Source: Streptomyces sp. B1I3 (GTDB lineage: Bacteria; Actinomycetota; Actinomycetes; Streptomycetales; Streptomycetaceae). Taken from it: a DNA stretch of 64,000 nt. Made by a program: the position numbers and the translations under genes. Positions 25,379 through 34,570 of this stretch are shown here, piece by piece. Below the pieces are notes generated by a model. That model saw only the letters and a program-made list of their open reading frames with translations. It did no database searches and had not been told where the DNA came from. The stretch spans positions 7,152,501 through 7,216,500 of the forward strand of contig NZ_JAUSYD010000001.1 in NCBI RefSeq assembly GCF_030816615.1, given 5' to 3'. How positions within the stretch are numbered: the stretch's first letter is position 1; each line of letters begins with the position of its first letter.

Positions 25379-27136
25379 TCAGCCGGCGTCGACGAGACCG
25401 TGCGCGGGCACGGTCACCGTACGGGCGCCGGGCTTGCCGCCGAGGACGACCTTGCGCAGTGCGCTGTTGTTGCCGAGGTCGGTCTCCTTGAGCCGCTTCT
25501 CCGGGTTGGCCAGCACCTGGATGTAGTAGGTGCCGTTCGCCAGTCCGGTGATGTCGAAGGACTGGCCCGGGAGGTCCTGCGTGTAGGTGTCACCCGATCC
25601 GACGTCGAGCACCTCGCGTACGGAGATGGAGTTCTCCTGGCCGCAGGCGGTGGACAGATCGGTGTTGTCCGGGTGCCAGTTGGCGTTCTTCACGGTGTAG
25701 TCGACCGCGTCGGTGTTGGCGAGGCAGAAGGCCTCCTTGCCACTGCGCACGGTCTCCTTCTTGTCCGCCTTCAGCAGCCGGTAGCTCGCGAAATCGGTGA
25801 AGTGCCAGTGCTCGTGACCCGGCCGGGGGTCCCACTCCATCGTGCCGGTCGGGGTGTAGCCGACCTGCTTCCCGGAGGCGTCGTAGAAGTACTGGTAGGC
25901 GTCCATCAGTGCCTTGCCGGGGGAACGGAATCCGTCGACCACCAGCTGCGCGGGGCCGGCGTTCCACACGTTGGCGCTGAAGGCCAGGTAGTCCCTGCCC
26001 GGGGCCTTCGCGTCGCCGTCACCGATCGTGATCCCGTAGGCGGGCAGTGACCGCAGGTCGGGCTTGGGCACGTCCGGCACGACCGCCTTGCCGCTGGGAC
26101 GCCTACCGGCGGGCTGGGCCGCGGGCGCCTGCCGGGAGCCGTCCGTCCGTCCGGGACCGTCACCGCCGGTGGCGGCGCGAAGGCCCTGACGCCTGACGGC
26201 CCACGGCACAGCGGCCGGTGCGGGGGTGAGGGGGCCGTGGCCCACGTTGTACGAGGGGCCGGCGCCACTGGTCGCGGACGCCGGTGCGGGGGTGCGCGCC
26301 GCGGCGTGACCCGCGTGGCCCGCGTGACCCGCGTGACCCGCGTGGCCCGCGTGCGCCGAGGTTGCGGAGGCGTGCCCGGCGGCGGTGTGCTCCGCGTGCC
26401 CGGCGGCCGAACGGGTGGCGGGCGACTCCTCCTCCCAGCTCCGTTCGCGCACGGTGACCTTGACCGTCTGCGGCTTGTCGGCGATCTTGAACAGGTCGCG
26501 GTAGCGCTTGGTCACCGAAACCTTGGCGGTGTACTTCCCGGCGGGGACGGCCACCGGCGCGGAGTAGTAACCCGCGTAGGTGTTGGACGCCCAGCCGTTC
26601 TCCACGCCCCACACCGACCCGAGGGTGAACGGGTTGACGGGGCAGCTCTCGGGATACTTGGACGTCGCGGGGGCGTCCGGGCGGATGCGGCCCGACGCGT
26701 TGTTCGGGCAGAACGACTCCGTACGGCTGAGCACCTTCTTGCCCGCCGCGTCCGTGAGCGTGACGGTGACGAAACCGGGCAGCCCCGTGAAGTCCTTCAC
26801 CAGGCCCTTGGGCAGGGTCCTGGTCCGCGTCCTGCCCCCCTCACGGATGATCTGTGTGGCGACGACCGGATCCGTGTAGGACTTGCGGGTCACCTTCAGT
26901 TCGAGCGGGGACCTGTCCGCGGTGAGGTAGGTCCCCAGGTCCAGATAGACGCCCGGCTCCTCCTTCCACGAGTCGAGCGTGACCGAGGTGGAGGCCGCGA
27001 TCAGGCTGAGCTGCGGCGTGGTCGATGCCGTGCTGCCCTCGGGAGTGGCGGCGGCGACGCCGGCGGTGACGGTGATCGCCGCGGCGGCGGCGACCGCCGG
27101 ACGCCACAGCCGGGAGCGGGGGGTTCTGATGGCCAT
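25379..27136 (-). CDS. secreted lysyl-oxidase-family protein with His-rich linker
   Basis: A 585-residue exported protein. An N-terminal Sec-type signal (RRPAV-like charged start then AAAAAITVTAGVAAA) is followed by a beta-rich region (about 40-230), a His/Ala/Gly linker (about 245-285, five HAG units), a Pro-rich stretch, and a C-terminal lysyl oxidase domain (about 370-575). The copper motif is GHEHWHFTDF. Lysyl oxidases are copper amine oxidases that turn lysine side chains into aldehydes. The His-rich linker could hold copper, which is inference. The start ATG 27136 has AGGA only three bases upstream, so expression strength is uncertain. Divergent from the DeoR gene. Confidence 0.82.
   Translation of the reverse strand: MAIRTPRSRLWRPAVAAAAAITVTAGVAAATPEGSTASTTPQLSLIAASTSVTLDSWKEEPGVYLDLGTYLTADRSPLELKVTRKSYTDPVVATQIIREGGRTRTRTLPKGLVKDFTGLPGFVTVTLTDAAGKKVLSRTESFCPNNASGRIRPDAPATSKYPESCPVNPFTLGSVWGVENGWASNTYAGYYSAPVAVPAGKYTAKVSVTKRYRDLFKIADKPQTVKVTVRERSWEEESPATRSAAGHAEHTAAGHASATSAHAGHAGHAGHAGHAGHAAARTPAPASATSGAGPSYNVGHGPLTPAPAAVPWAVRRQGLRAATGGDGPGRTDGSRQAPAAQPAGRRPSGKAVVPDVPKPDLRSLPAYGITIGDGDAKAPGRDYLAFSANVWNAGPAQLVVDGFRSPGKALMDAYQYFYDASGKQVGYTPTGTMEWDPRPGHEHWHFTDFASYRLLKADKKETVRSGKEAFCLANTDAVDYTVKNANWHPDNTDLSTACGQENSISVREVLDVGSGDTYTQDLPGQSFDITGLANGTYYIQVLANPEKRLKETDLGNNSALRKVVLGGKPGARTVTVPAHGLVDAG
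26306..26352 (-). repeat. 9-bp tandem repeat encoding HAG units
   Basis: Five near-identical 9-bp units (plus-strand CGTGACCCG / CGTGGCCCG) encode consecutive His-Ala-Gly triplets inside the lysyl oxidase gene. Such repeats change copy number by slippage without shifting frame. Confidence 0.75.
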
Positions 27137-27586
27137 CGTTCCTCGATTTCCGAGTGCCCGGTGGGGCGGTGGAGTCGCTTTGCCTCTGAGAGATGAGGAC
27201 GGCACCGGAGGTTGTCCGGGAGCCTTCGAGTCACGAATCGTTGGCCGAAAACGGTCTTTCGAGGGCGGAATGAGACGTTGTCATGTTGTTTCTCCCCGCG
27301 AACCGATGACGTTGTGCTATCGGCGCGTGCCGGGCAGCTGTGTGGTGACCGCCGACGGGCGCGATACGGGCGGCACAATGGGCGAAGCGGGCACCGTTCC
27401 TCGCGCTGCGACCCCGGGGGTGCGGGGTCACCAGTGCCGGTGTCTTGCCGAAACGGGCATGAACGGGCGGAGCGCGTTGCGTGAAGAAGCTGGTCGAACG
27501 GCCGCTTCTGCTTGTACAAACAGTGCGTGGGCCCGAACGGACGCCGGGCCCACGCACATATCCGCACCAAGGACAGGGATGGTGGC
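27137..27586. other. divergent intergenic region, lysyl oxidase / deoR
   Basis: This 450-bp region separates two divergent genes and must contain both promoters. The only striking element is the long hairpin at 27523-27557. No gene is supported between the two starts. Confidence 0.5.
27523..27557 (+). promoter_or_regulatory. 13-bp perfect hairpin in front of deoR
   Basis: GTGCGTGGGCCCG and its exact complement flank a 9-nt loop, ending 29 bp before the DeoR start. There is no upstream plus-strand gene to terminate and no T tract. It may be an operator or a leader hairpin that tunes expression of the regulator. Confidence 0.5.
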
Positions 27587-28348
27587 GTGGGCACCGAGGA
27601 ACGCCGACGGGGAATACTCGAGACGGCCCGGCGGGACGGGGCGGTCGACGTCAACCGGCTGGCCGAACAGTTCCAGGTCGCCAAGGAGACCATCAGGCGC
27701 GATCTGCACACCCTGGAGGAACACGGGCTCGTCCGGCGGACGCACGGTGGTGCGTACCCGGTGGAGAGCGCCGGCTTCGAGACCACGCTCGCCATGCGGA
27801 CCACCCACCACGTGCCGCAGAAGTCGCGGATCGCGGCAGCCGCCGCCGACCTGCTCGGTGACGCCGAGACGGTCTTCGTGGACGAGGGCTTCACCCCCCA
27901 GCTCATCGCCGAAGCCCTGCCCCGGGACCGGCCGCTGACCGTGGTCACCGCCTCCCTGGCCGTCGCGACGGTCCTCGCCGACTCGGAGAAGACCGCCGTG
28001 CTGCTGCTCGGGGGCCGTATGCGCGGCAGCACCATGGCGACCGTCGACCACTGGGCCACCAGAATGCTCGCCGACTTCGTCATCGACCTCGCCTACATCG
28101 GTGCGAACGGCATCTCCCGCCAGTACGGGCTGACCACGCCGGACCCGGCGGTGTGCGAGGTCAAGGCCCAAGCCATGCGCAGCGCCCGCCGCCGCGTCTT
28201 CACCGGCGTCCACACGAAGTTCGGGGCGGTGAGCTTCTGCCGCTTCGCCGGAGTCGGCGATTTCGAGGCAGTCGTCACCGACACCGGGCTGCCGTCCGCG
28301 GAAGCCCAGCGTTACTCCCTCCTCGGCCCGCACGTCATCCGCGTCTGA
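27587..28348 (+). CDS. DeoR-family transcriptional regulator
   Basis: A 253-residue repressor. The N-terminal HTH covers VDVNRLAEQFQVAKETIRRD, followed by HGLVRRTHGGAY, the DeoR wing; the C-terminal sugar-phosphate sensor domain has VFVDEGFT and YIGANGIS. DeoR repressors of this type are released by a phosphorylated sugar or polyol. GTG 27587 gives the normal family length. It stands 129 bp upstream of a co-directional polyol-type transport operon, which is its probable target. Confidence 0.88.
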   Translation: MGTEERRRGILETARRDGAVDVNRLAEQFQVAKETIRRDLHTLEEHGLVRRTHGGAYPVESAGFETTLAMRTTHHVPQKSRIAAAAADLLGDAETVFVDEGFTPQLIAEALPRDRPLTVVTASLAVATVLADSEKTAVLLLGGRMRGSTMATVDHWATRMLADFVIDLAYIGANGISRQYGLTTPDPAVCEVKAQAMRSARRRVFTGVHTKFGAVSFCRFAGVGDFEAVVTDTGLPSAEAQRYSLLGPHVIRV

Positions 28349-28477
28349 CCTGCCCGCACCCCTGCCGCAGGGCCCCGCCCCCGCCCTCCCGGAGGCCGCA
28401 GGGCGGACCCGTCACGCCCGGAACCGGGGACCGTCCGGTTCCGGCACCCGAGCCGCTACGACCGATCAGGAGAACTC

Positions 28478-29836
28478 ATGCCCCACCAGCAACGACGCCG
28501 TGGGATCCGCGCGCGTGCGGTCGCGGGCGCGGCGGCGACGGCGCTCCTCGCCGCCGGGTGCGCCGGAGCCGGCGGCACCTCCTTCGGAGGGGGTGACGCG
28601 CTGAACGTACTCATGGTGAACAACCCGCAGATGCTGGAGCTGCAGAAGCTCACGGCGGACCACTTCACCGAGGAGACCGGTATCAAGGTCAACTTCACCG
28701 TGCTGCCGGAGAACGACGTCCGCGACAAGATCAGCCAGGACTTCTCCAACCAGGCCGGCCAGTACGACGTCGGCACCATCAGCAACTTCGAGGTGCCGTT
28801 CTTCGCGGAGAACGACTGGCTGCACGCGCTCGACAGCTACGCCGCCCAGGACACGGCCTTCGACCAGGACGACATCCTGGAACCCCTGCGGGAATCCCTC
28901 ACCGTCGACGGCAAGCTCTACGCCGAACCCTTCTACGGCGAATCGTCCTTCCTCATGTACCGCAAGGACGTCTTCGAGGCCGAAGGGCTGACGATGCCCG
29001 AGAACCCCACCTGGCAGCAGGTGGCCGGCCTCGCCGCGAAGGCGGACGGTGCCGGCGGCGGGATGAAGGGCATCTGTCTGCGCGGCCTGCCCGGCTGGGG
29101 TGAGCTCGTCGCCCCGCTGACCACGGTCGTCAACACCATGGGCGGCACATGGTTCACCGAGGACTGGGAAGCACGGCTCACGTCCCCCGAGTTCAGGAAG
29201 GCGACCCGCTTCTACGTCGATCTCGTACGCGAACACGGAGAGCGGGGCGCCTCCCAGGCCGGGTACGCCGAGTGCCTCAACAACATGACGCAGGGAAAGA
29301 CCGCCATGTGGTACGACGCGACCGCGGGGGCCGGGTCACTGGAAGCGGCCGGCTCCCCGGTCAAGGGGAGGATCGGTTACGTACCCGCCCCCGTCGACCG
29401 GACCAGGAGCTCGGGGTGGCTCTACACCTGGGCCTGGGGCGTACAGAAGGCCTCCAAGAAGGCCGACGACGCCTGGAAGTTCGTCTCCTGGGCGTCGAGC
29501 AAGGAGTACGAGGAGCTCGTCGGCGAGACCAGCGGCTGGGCCGACGTGCCCGCCGGCAAGCGCGCCTCCACCTACGACAACCCCGACTACCGCGAAGCCG
29601 CAGGCGCCTTCGCGGACGTCACGGAGCGGGCCATAGCCGGCGCCGACCCCCTGAACCCGGGCACCCAGCCACGCCCCACGGCCGGCATCCAGTTCGTCGG
29701 CATCCCGGAGTTCACCGACCTGGGCACCCGGGTCGCGCAGGAGATCAGCGCCGCCATCGCCGGCCGCCAGTCCGTGGACGAGGCGCTGGACTCCTCCCAG
29801 AAGCTGGCCGAGCAGGTCGCCAAGGAGTACCGATGA
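28478..29836 (+). CDS. polyol-type ABC solute-binding lipoprotein
   Basis: A 452-residue family 1 binding protein. Signal plus lipobox end at Cys28 (LLAAGC). The mature start (NVLMVNNPQMLELQKLTAD) and YDVGTISNFEVPFFAEN resemble sorbitol/mannitol binding proteins (SmoE type). AGGAGA precedes the ATG. It is followed by two overlapping permease genes and an alcohol dehydrogenase, which supports polyol uptake and oxidation. The exact polyol is not determinable; no ATPase gene is in the operon. Confidence 0.87.
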   Translation: MPHQQRRRGIRARAVAGAAATALLAAGCAGAGGTSFGGGDALNVLMVNNPQMLELQKLTADHFTEETGIKVNFTVLPENDVRDKISQDFSNQAGQYDVGTISNFEVPFFAENDWLHALDSYAAQDTAFDQDDILEPLRESLTVDGKLYAEPFYGESSFLMYRKDVFEAEGLTMPENPTWQQVAGLAAKADGAGGGMKGICLRGLPGWGELVAPLTTVVNTMGGTWFTEDWEARLTSPEFRKATRFYVDLVREHGERGASQAGYAECLNNMTQGKTAMWYDATAGAGSLEAAGSPVKGRIGYVPAPVDRTRSSGWLYTWAWGVQKASKKADDAWKFVSWASSKEYEELVGETSGWADVPAGKRASTYDNPDYREAAGAFADVTERAIAGADPLNPGTQPRPTAGIQFVGIPEFTDLGTRVAQEISAAIAGRQSVDEALDSSQKLAEQVAKEYR

Positions 29837-30795
29837 CCACGACAGTCTCCGCCTCACCCCTCTCCCCACCGGAACCACCCGCCACCGCCCGCCCGAGAAC
29901 CGGCCCGCGGGCCTGGGCCACCAGGGCGCCCCTCCTGCCCGCGCTGATCTTCCTGATCGCCGTGACCCAACTGCCGTTCGTGGCGACGCTCGTCATCTCC
30001 CTGTTCGACTGGAACTCCCTCAGCCCCGACAAGCGCAGTTTCAACGGCCTCGACAACTACGCCTCCGTCTTCACCGACGCCGCGCTGCGCGAATCGGTCC
30101 TCACCACCGTGCTGCTCACCGCGAGCGTCGTCCTCGCCACGGTTGTCCTGGGACTGGCCCTCGCGCTGCTCCTCGACCGGACGTTCTTCGGCCGTGGCCT
30201 GGTCCGCACGCTGCTCATCACACCGTTCCTCATCGTGCCCGTCTCCGCCGCCCTGCTGTGGAAGCACGCCCTCTACAACCCGGAGTACGGGCTGTTCAAC
30301 GGCGTGCTGGGCTGGATCGGCGACCTCTTCGGCGACACGTCACCGAGCCGGCCGGACTGGATCGCGGACATGCCGCTGCTCGCGGTCGTCGCCGCACTCG
30401 TGTGGCAGTGGACACCGTTCATGATGCTGATCCTGCTCGCCGGCCTCCAGAGCCGTCCCCCCGACGTGGTCGAGGCCGCGCGCCTCGACGGGGCGAGCGC
30501 CTGGCAGACCTTCCGCTACCTGACGCTGCCGCACCTGCGCCGGTACCTCGAACTCGGTGTGCTGCTCGGCGCCGTCTACATCGTGCAGAACTTCGACGCG
30601 GTGTTCACCATCACCGCCGGCGGACTCGGCACGGCCAACCTTCCGTACACGATCTACCAGACCTTCTACCAAGCCCACGAATACGGACTGGCGTCCGCCG
30701 CGGGAGTCGTCGTCGTGATCGGCACGATCATCATCGCCACCTTCGCGCTCCGGGTCGTCTCGTCACTCTTCGACGAGGAGGCGAACCGCGCATGA
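29833..30795 (+). CDS. polyol-type ABC permease 1
   Basis: A 320-residue permease with six membrane helices, a Pro-rich cytoplasmic N-terminus and the EAA loop (VEAARLDGASAWQTFRY). It overlaps the binding-protein stop (ATGA) and the next permease start. It forms half of the membrane channel. Confidence 0.92.
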   Translation: MTTTVSASPLSPPEPPATARPRTGPRAWATRAPLLPALIFLIAVTQLPFVATLVISLFDWNSLSPDKRSFNGLDNYASVFTDAALRESVLTTVLLTASVVLATVVLGLALALLLDRTFFGRGLVRTLLITPFLIVPVSAALLWKHALYNPEYGLFNGVLGWIGDLFGDTSPSRPDWIADMPLLAVVAALVWQWTPFMMLILLAGLQSRPPDVVEAARLDGASAWQTFRYLTLPHLRRYLELGVLLGAVYIVQNFDAVFTITAGGLGTANLPYTIYQTFYQAHEYGLASAAGVVVVIGTIIIATFALRVVSSLFDEEANRA

Positions 30796-31688
30796 CCACC
30801 ACCACCGCCGTACCCGTACCCGCCCCGTCCGTGCCACCCCCGCCCGTGCCACGCGCGGTGCGCAGGGCCAGGCGCCGCTCGACCGCGCTGGGTCTGCTGG
30901 CCTGGATGGCGGGCCTCCTGTTCTGCCTTCCGGCGCTGTGGATGCTCCTCACCTCGCTGCACGCCGAGTCCGACGCCGCGACGAACCCGCCCTCCCTCCT
31001 TGCGCCGCTGACCCTCGACGGTTACCGCGCCTTCTTCGGCGCCGACACCGGAGTGACCCCCTGGCCGCCCCTGCTCAACTCCCTGGGGGCCTCGTTCTTC
31101 TCCACGCTCCTCGTGCTCCTGCTGGCACTGCCGGCGGCGTACGCGCTCTCCATCCGGCGCGTACGCAAGTGGACGGACGTCATGTTCTTCTTCCTCTCGA
31201 CGAAGATGCTGCCCGTCGTCGCCGGCCTCCTGCCCGTCTACCTGTTCGCCAAGAACACCGGGATGCTCGACAACATCTGGCTCCTCGTCCTGCTCTACAC
31301 CTCGATGAACCTGCCGATCGCCGTCTGGATGATGCAGTCCTTCCTCGCGGACGTGCCCGTGTCCGTCATCGAGGCGGCCCAGGTCGACGGCGCCCGGCTG
31401 CCGACCGTCCTGGCCCGTGTCGTCGCGCCGATGGCAGCCCCCGGGATCGCGGCCACCGCGCTGATCTGCTTCATCTTCAGCTGGAACGAACTGCTCTTCG
31501 CGAGGGTGCTCACCGGCGTCGTCGCGCAGACCGCGCCCGTCTTCCTCACCGGATTCGTCACCAGCCAGGGGTTGTTCCTTGCCCAGCTGTGTGCCGCCTC
31601 CGTCGTCGTGTCCCTGCCGGTGCTCGCCGCCGGCTACGCCGCCCAGGACAAACTCGTCCAGGGCCTCTCCCTTGGAGCAGTGAAATAA
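30792..31688 (+). CDS. polyol-type ABC permease 2
   Basis: A 298-residue second permease with six helices and the EAA motif (IEAAQVDGARLPTVLA). The first 25 residues are Pro/Val-rich and cytoplasmic. It overlaps both neighbours (ATGA before, TAATG after), so the operon is translationally coupled up to the dehydrogenase. Confidence 0.92.
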   Translation: MTTTTAVPVPAPSVPPPPVPRAVRRARRRSTALGLLAWMAGLLFCLPALWMLLTSLHAESDAATNPPSLLAPLTLDGYRAFFGADTGVTPWPPLLNSLGASFFSTLLVLLLALPAAYALSIRRVRKWTDVMFFFLSTKMLPVVAGLLPVYLFAKNTGMLDNIWLLVLLYTSMNLPIAVWMMQSFLADVPVSVIEAAQVDGARLPTVLARVVAPMAAPGIAATALICFIFSWNELLFARVLTGVVAQTAPVFLTGFVTSQGLFLAQLCAASVVVSLPVLAAGYAAQDKLVQGLSLGAVK

Positions 31689-32677
31689 TGCGGGCAGCGA
31701 TCGTCGAAGCCCCCGGCAAGGTCTCCGTCGCCACCGTCCCCGATCCCACCCCCGGCCCGCGCGACGTCGTCGTGTCCGTGGCCTCGTGCGGTCTGTGCGG
31801 GACCGACCTGCACATCCTGCAGGGCGAGTTCGCGCCCACCCTGCCCCTCGTCCCGGGCCACGAGTTCGCGGGGGAGATCGTGGGCGTCGGACGTGACGTC
31901 ACGGAGCTGGCGGTCGGCGACCGTGTCGCAGTCGACCCCTCCCTGCACTGCCACGAGTGCCGCTACTGCCGCAGCGGACGCGGCAACCTCTGCGAGCGGT
32001 GGGCCGCGATCGGAGTCACGGTCTCCGGCGGCGCCGCCGAGTACGCGGTGGCACCCGTCGCCAACTGTGTCAGGCTGCCCGAGCACATCGACGTGAAGGA
32101 CGCGGCACTGATCGAGCCGCTGTCCTGCGCGGTCCGGGGCTACGACGTGCTGAGCAGCACGCTCGGCGCCGAGGTGCTGATCTACGGCTCGGGAACGATG
32201 GGCCTGATGATGCTCGAGCTCGCCAAGCGCACCGGCGCCGCGGGAGTGGACATCCTCGACGTCAACCCCGACCGCCTCGCCACGGCCGGGCTCCTCGGCT
32301 GCTCACGGTCCGCGGCCGGGGCCGACGAGCTGGACCGGCCCGGCGGCTGGGACATCGTCATCGACGCGACCGGCAACGCCGGTGCCATCCAGGACGGCCT
32401 GGGGCGCGTGGCCAAGGGCGGGACCTTCCTCCAGTTCGGGGTGGCCGACTACGCCACGACGGCGGTCATCGAGCCGTACCGCATCTACAACCAGGAGATC
32501 ACCATCACCGGGTCGATGGCGGTCCTGCACAGCTACGAACGCGCCGCCGCACTTTTTGCCACCGGGGTGCTCGACCCGTCCGTCTTCATCAGCGACCGGT
32601 TGCCGCTCGAGCAGTACCCGCAGGCCATCGACCGCTTCAGGGCAGGACTGGGCCGCAAGATCGTCGTGGAGCCCTGA
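31688..32677 (+). CDS. zinc-dependent medium-chain (polyol) dehydrogenase
   Basis: A 329-residue medium-chain dehydrogenase. Catalytic zinc ligands lie in CGLCGTDLH and GHEFAGEIVG; the structural zinc Cys set is CHECRYCRSGRGNLC. The Rossmann motif is IYGSGTMGLMML. Its place at the end of a polyol-type import operon points to sorbitol, arabitol or similar polyol oxidation to a ketose. The stop of permease 2 overlaps its ATG. No sugar kinase follows, so the ketose must be phosphorylated by an enzyme encoded elsewhere. Confidence 0.9.
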   Translation: MRAAIVEAPGKVSVATVPDPTPGPRDVVVSVASCGLCGTDLHILQGEFAPTLPLVPGHEFAGEIVGVGRDVTELAVGDRVAVDPSLHCHECRYCRSGRGNLCERWAAIGVTVSGGAAEYAVAPVANCVRLPEHIDVKDAALIEPLSCAVRGYDVLSSTLGAEVLIYGSGTMGLMMLELAKRTGAAGVDILDVNPDRLATAGLLGCSRSAAGADELDRPGGWDIVIDATGNAGAIQDGLGRVAKGGTFLQFGVADYATTAVIEPYRIYNQEITITGSMAVLHSYERAAALFATGVLDPSVFISDRLPLEQYPQAIDRFRAGLGRKIVVEP

Positions 32678-32855
32678 GGAACCGGCTCGGCCCCGCCGCC
32701 GGGTGGGCGCACCGTGTCCGTCATACGGACGGTGACGGGTGCGGGCTCCCCGGGCGACGCGCCCGTGAGGCATCCTCTGCTGGTTGAGTAGGACGGACCC
32801 GTGGCGGGGCGTGCGTGTCCGCCACGGTCCGTGACGGCGAAGGATGCGGAACCAG

Positions 32856-33287
32856 ATGGCAGACAACACGGACCTGTTGGCTTTTGTGCGGGCGCGCCTG
32901 GCGGAGGAGGAGAGCATCGCGCAGGGAGCGGGCGGGGACGGATGGCGGTGCCCCGCCGAGGCGCCCGGCGAGGTGCACGACCGCACGAGCGGCATCGCGT
33001 TCGTCGTGCGCTCCCGCGGTTACGACCGGCACATCGCCTTCCAGGACCCGGCGCGCACCCTGCGCCGCATCGAGACCAACCGGGTGCTGCTGGACGAGTA
33101 CGAGGAGATCGCCGCCCTGGACACGGACCGTCCGGCGCAGGACTTCGCCTCGGGCCGGGCCGTCGGGCTCGGATTCGTCGTCCGCCAGATGGCCGCCGAG
33201 CACGCCGGTCACGCCGACTACCGGGTGAAGTGGCTGCCGCGGTTCTCCCACTGGGGCCCGTCCAGCGCGCCCCGGGACCAGCTGTGA
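32856..33287 (+). CDS. DUF6221-family protein
   Basis: A 143-residue soluble protein of a family I know only from Streptomyces and relatives, marked by DLLAFVRARLAEEESIA at the start, HIAFQDPARTLRRIETNR in the middle and a C-terminal HADYRVKWLP. Function unknown. Two in-frame ATGs (32844 and 32856) are possible; the second gives the usual N-terminus. Upstream, 32709-32734 can form an imperfect hairpin that may terminate the polyol operon. Confidence 0.7.
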   Translation: MADNTDLLAFVRARLAEEESIAQGAGGDGWRCPAEAPGEVHDRTSGIAFVVRSRGYDRHIAFQDPARTLRRIETNRVLLDEYEEIAALDTDRPAQDFASGRAVGLGFVVRQMAAEHAGHADYRVKWLPRFSHWGPSSAPRDQL

Positions 33288-33447
33288 CGAGCCGGGCGAC
33301 CGGTCAGGCCACGCCTGTGAGGGTGCGCGGAGAGCGCCTTTCCCGGCGGGCCTCCGTCCTCGCGCCCGGACGAATGAGTACCGGGAAGCGGCGGGCCTGA
33401 GTACGCCGCCCGATTACGGGACTCCGTGCCGCTGGTCGAATGGAGCC

Positions 33448-33681
33448 ATGCTCCCCGACGCGCAGCGGCGCCCCCGCATCCAGCACCTGACCACCGCCGG
33501 CACGGCGTTGGCCGTGACCCTGCTTCCGCTGGCCGTCGGTGTCCTGCTGGCCAGAACGATGGCTCTGGATCCGATGGCGCCCATGAACGCCTTCGTCGCA
33601 GGTGGAGGGCAGCGTGCCCGGATCGCACCTTCGCGATGGATGGTGACGGCTCGAACGCGCGAACTGCTTTCCCGGCGGTAA
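33448..33681 (+). CDS. possible small membrane protein or 5' gene remnant
   Basis: A 77-residue frame with one hydrophobic helix (LAVTLLPLAVGVLLA). The first half has strong GC third-position bias as in real genes; the second half loses it, suggesting a truncated gene whose 3' part is gone. GGAG lies close before the ATG. Function unknown. Confidence 0.3.
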   Translation: MLPDAQRRPRIQHLTTAGTALAVTLLPLAVGVLLARTMALDPMAPMNAFVAGGGQRARIAPSRWMVTARTRELLSRR

Positions 33682-33822
33682 TGGAACTGCAGTCCAGGAA
33701 AGCGCTTTCGCTTCTGTTACACGGCCGGTGCTCTCCGGACGGAGGTGCCGGGGGAGCAGGGGCAGGGCGTGCGGGGGGCGCCGTGACCAGGGGAACGGCC
33801 GCCCGAACGGGTCGGTGCAACG

Positions 33823-33905
33823 GTCAACGGTTGACAGGTATACGACCGTGGATATCGGTGCCAGGTGCAGTCGTGTGTGACAGGAATGTCCGTACTTTGT
33901 CACAC
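33823..33905. promoter_or_regulatory. two inverted repeats upstream of lamin-tail gene
   Basis: GTCAACGGTTGAC (33823-33835) has 6-bp arms around one base and includes a TTGACA that could be a -35 element. GTGTGACA (33875-33882) pairs with TGTCACAC (33898-33905) across 15 bases. Both fit operator or leader structures for the gene at 34023. Confidence 0.35.
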
Positions 33906-34022
33906 GAACCAGGGCATCTTCCAGCCACGGTGAAAGCGGGACAAAGTTTGCGTTCCCGGCACGTCGCCGGGGCCGAACAACGCCCGGTACACCGTTCCGG
34001 GCCCGTTTGATGAGGGGTTTCC

Positions 34023-34508
34023 ATGTCCCGTTCCGCACGACGGATCACCGCCACCGTTCTCGCCTCCGGTGCCCTGCTCGCCGCAGCCGCACTGCCGGCA
34101 ACAGCCGATGGCTGGGGGGACCACCACCAGGGTCACAACCGCCCGGCCCAGCGCTCGGCGGTCGTCCTGGGCGAGATCCAGCACGAGGGCCCCGGCCGCG
34201 ACAACGGCTCCAACCGCAGCCTCAACGCCGAGTGGGTCACCGTCACCAACACCGGCCGGCACGCCGTCGACCTCCGCGACTGGACGCTCACCGACGAGAG
34301 CCGCCGTACCTACACCTTCGACCTGCGTCTGGCGGGCCGGTCGTCGGTCCGCGTCCACACCGGCGTGGGCCGGGACACCCGGCACGACGTCTACCAGGAC
34401 CGCCGCCACTACGTATGGGACGCCAGGGACACCGCGACGCTGCGCGACGACCGCGGGCACAAGGTCGACTCCGAGTCCTGGGGCCGGCACCGCGGCGGCC
34501 GGCGCTGA
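34023..34508 (+). CDS. secreted lamin-tail-domain protein
   Basis: A 161-residue exported protein: a Sec signal (about 1-28, ending near ATADG), then a lamin-tail domain (about 45-150) with NAEWVTVTNTG, VDLRDWTLTDES and a closing DTATLRDDRGHKVDS. Bacterial lamin-tail domains are small immunoglobulin-like modules found on surface or secreted proteins and are thought to bind substrates or cell wall. The domain stands alone here. Very His/Arg-rich for an exported Streptomyces protein. Confidence 0.83.
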   Translation: MSRSARRITATVLASGALLAAAALPATADGWGDHHQGHNRPAQRSAVVLGEIQHEGPGRDNGSNRSLNAEWVTVTNTGRHAVDLRDWTLTDESRRTYTFDLRLAGRSSVRVHTGVGRDTRHDVYQDRRHYVWDARDTATLRDDRGHKVDSESWGRHRGGRR

Positions 34509-34570
34509 CCCGGGGCCGGTGACCGCCGGACGGCACGGCTGAACGAGCCGCCCGGCGTGACCGGCGCAGC

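Larger units (their letters stand above)
33288..34022. other. mostly non-coding stretch before lamin-tail gene
   Basis: This 735-bp stretch contains one doubtful small reading frame (33448-33681) and two inverted repeats (33823-33835 and 33875-33905). Composition is less GC-biased at third positions than in neighbouring genes, so it is probably regulatory or decayed sequence. Confidence 0.45.
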
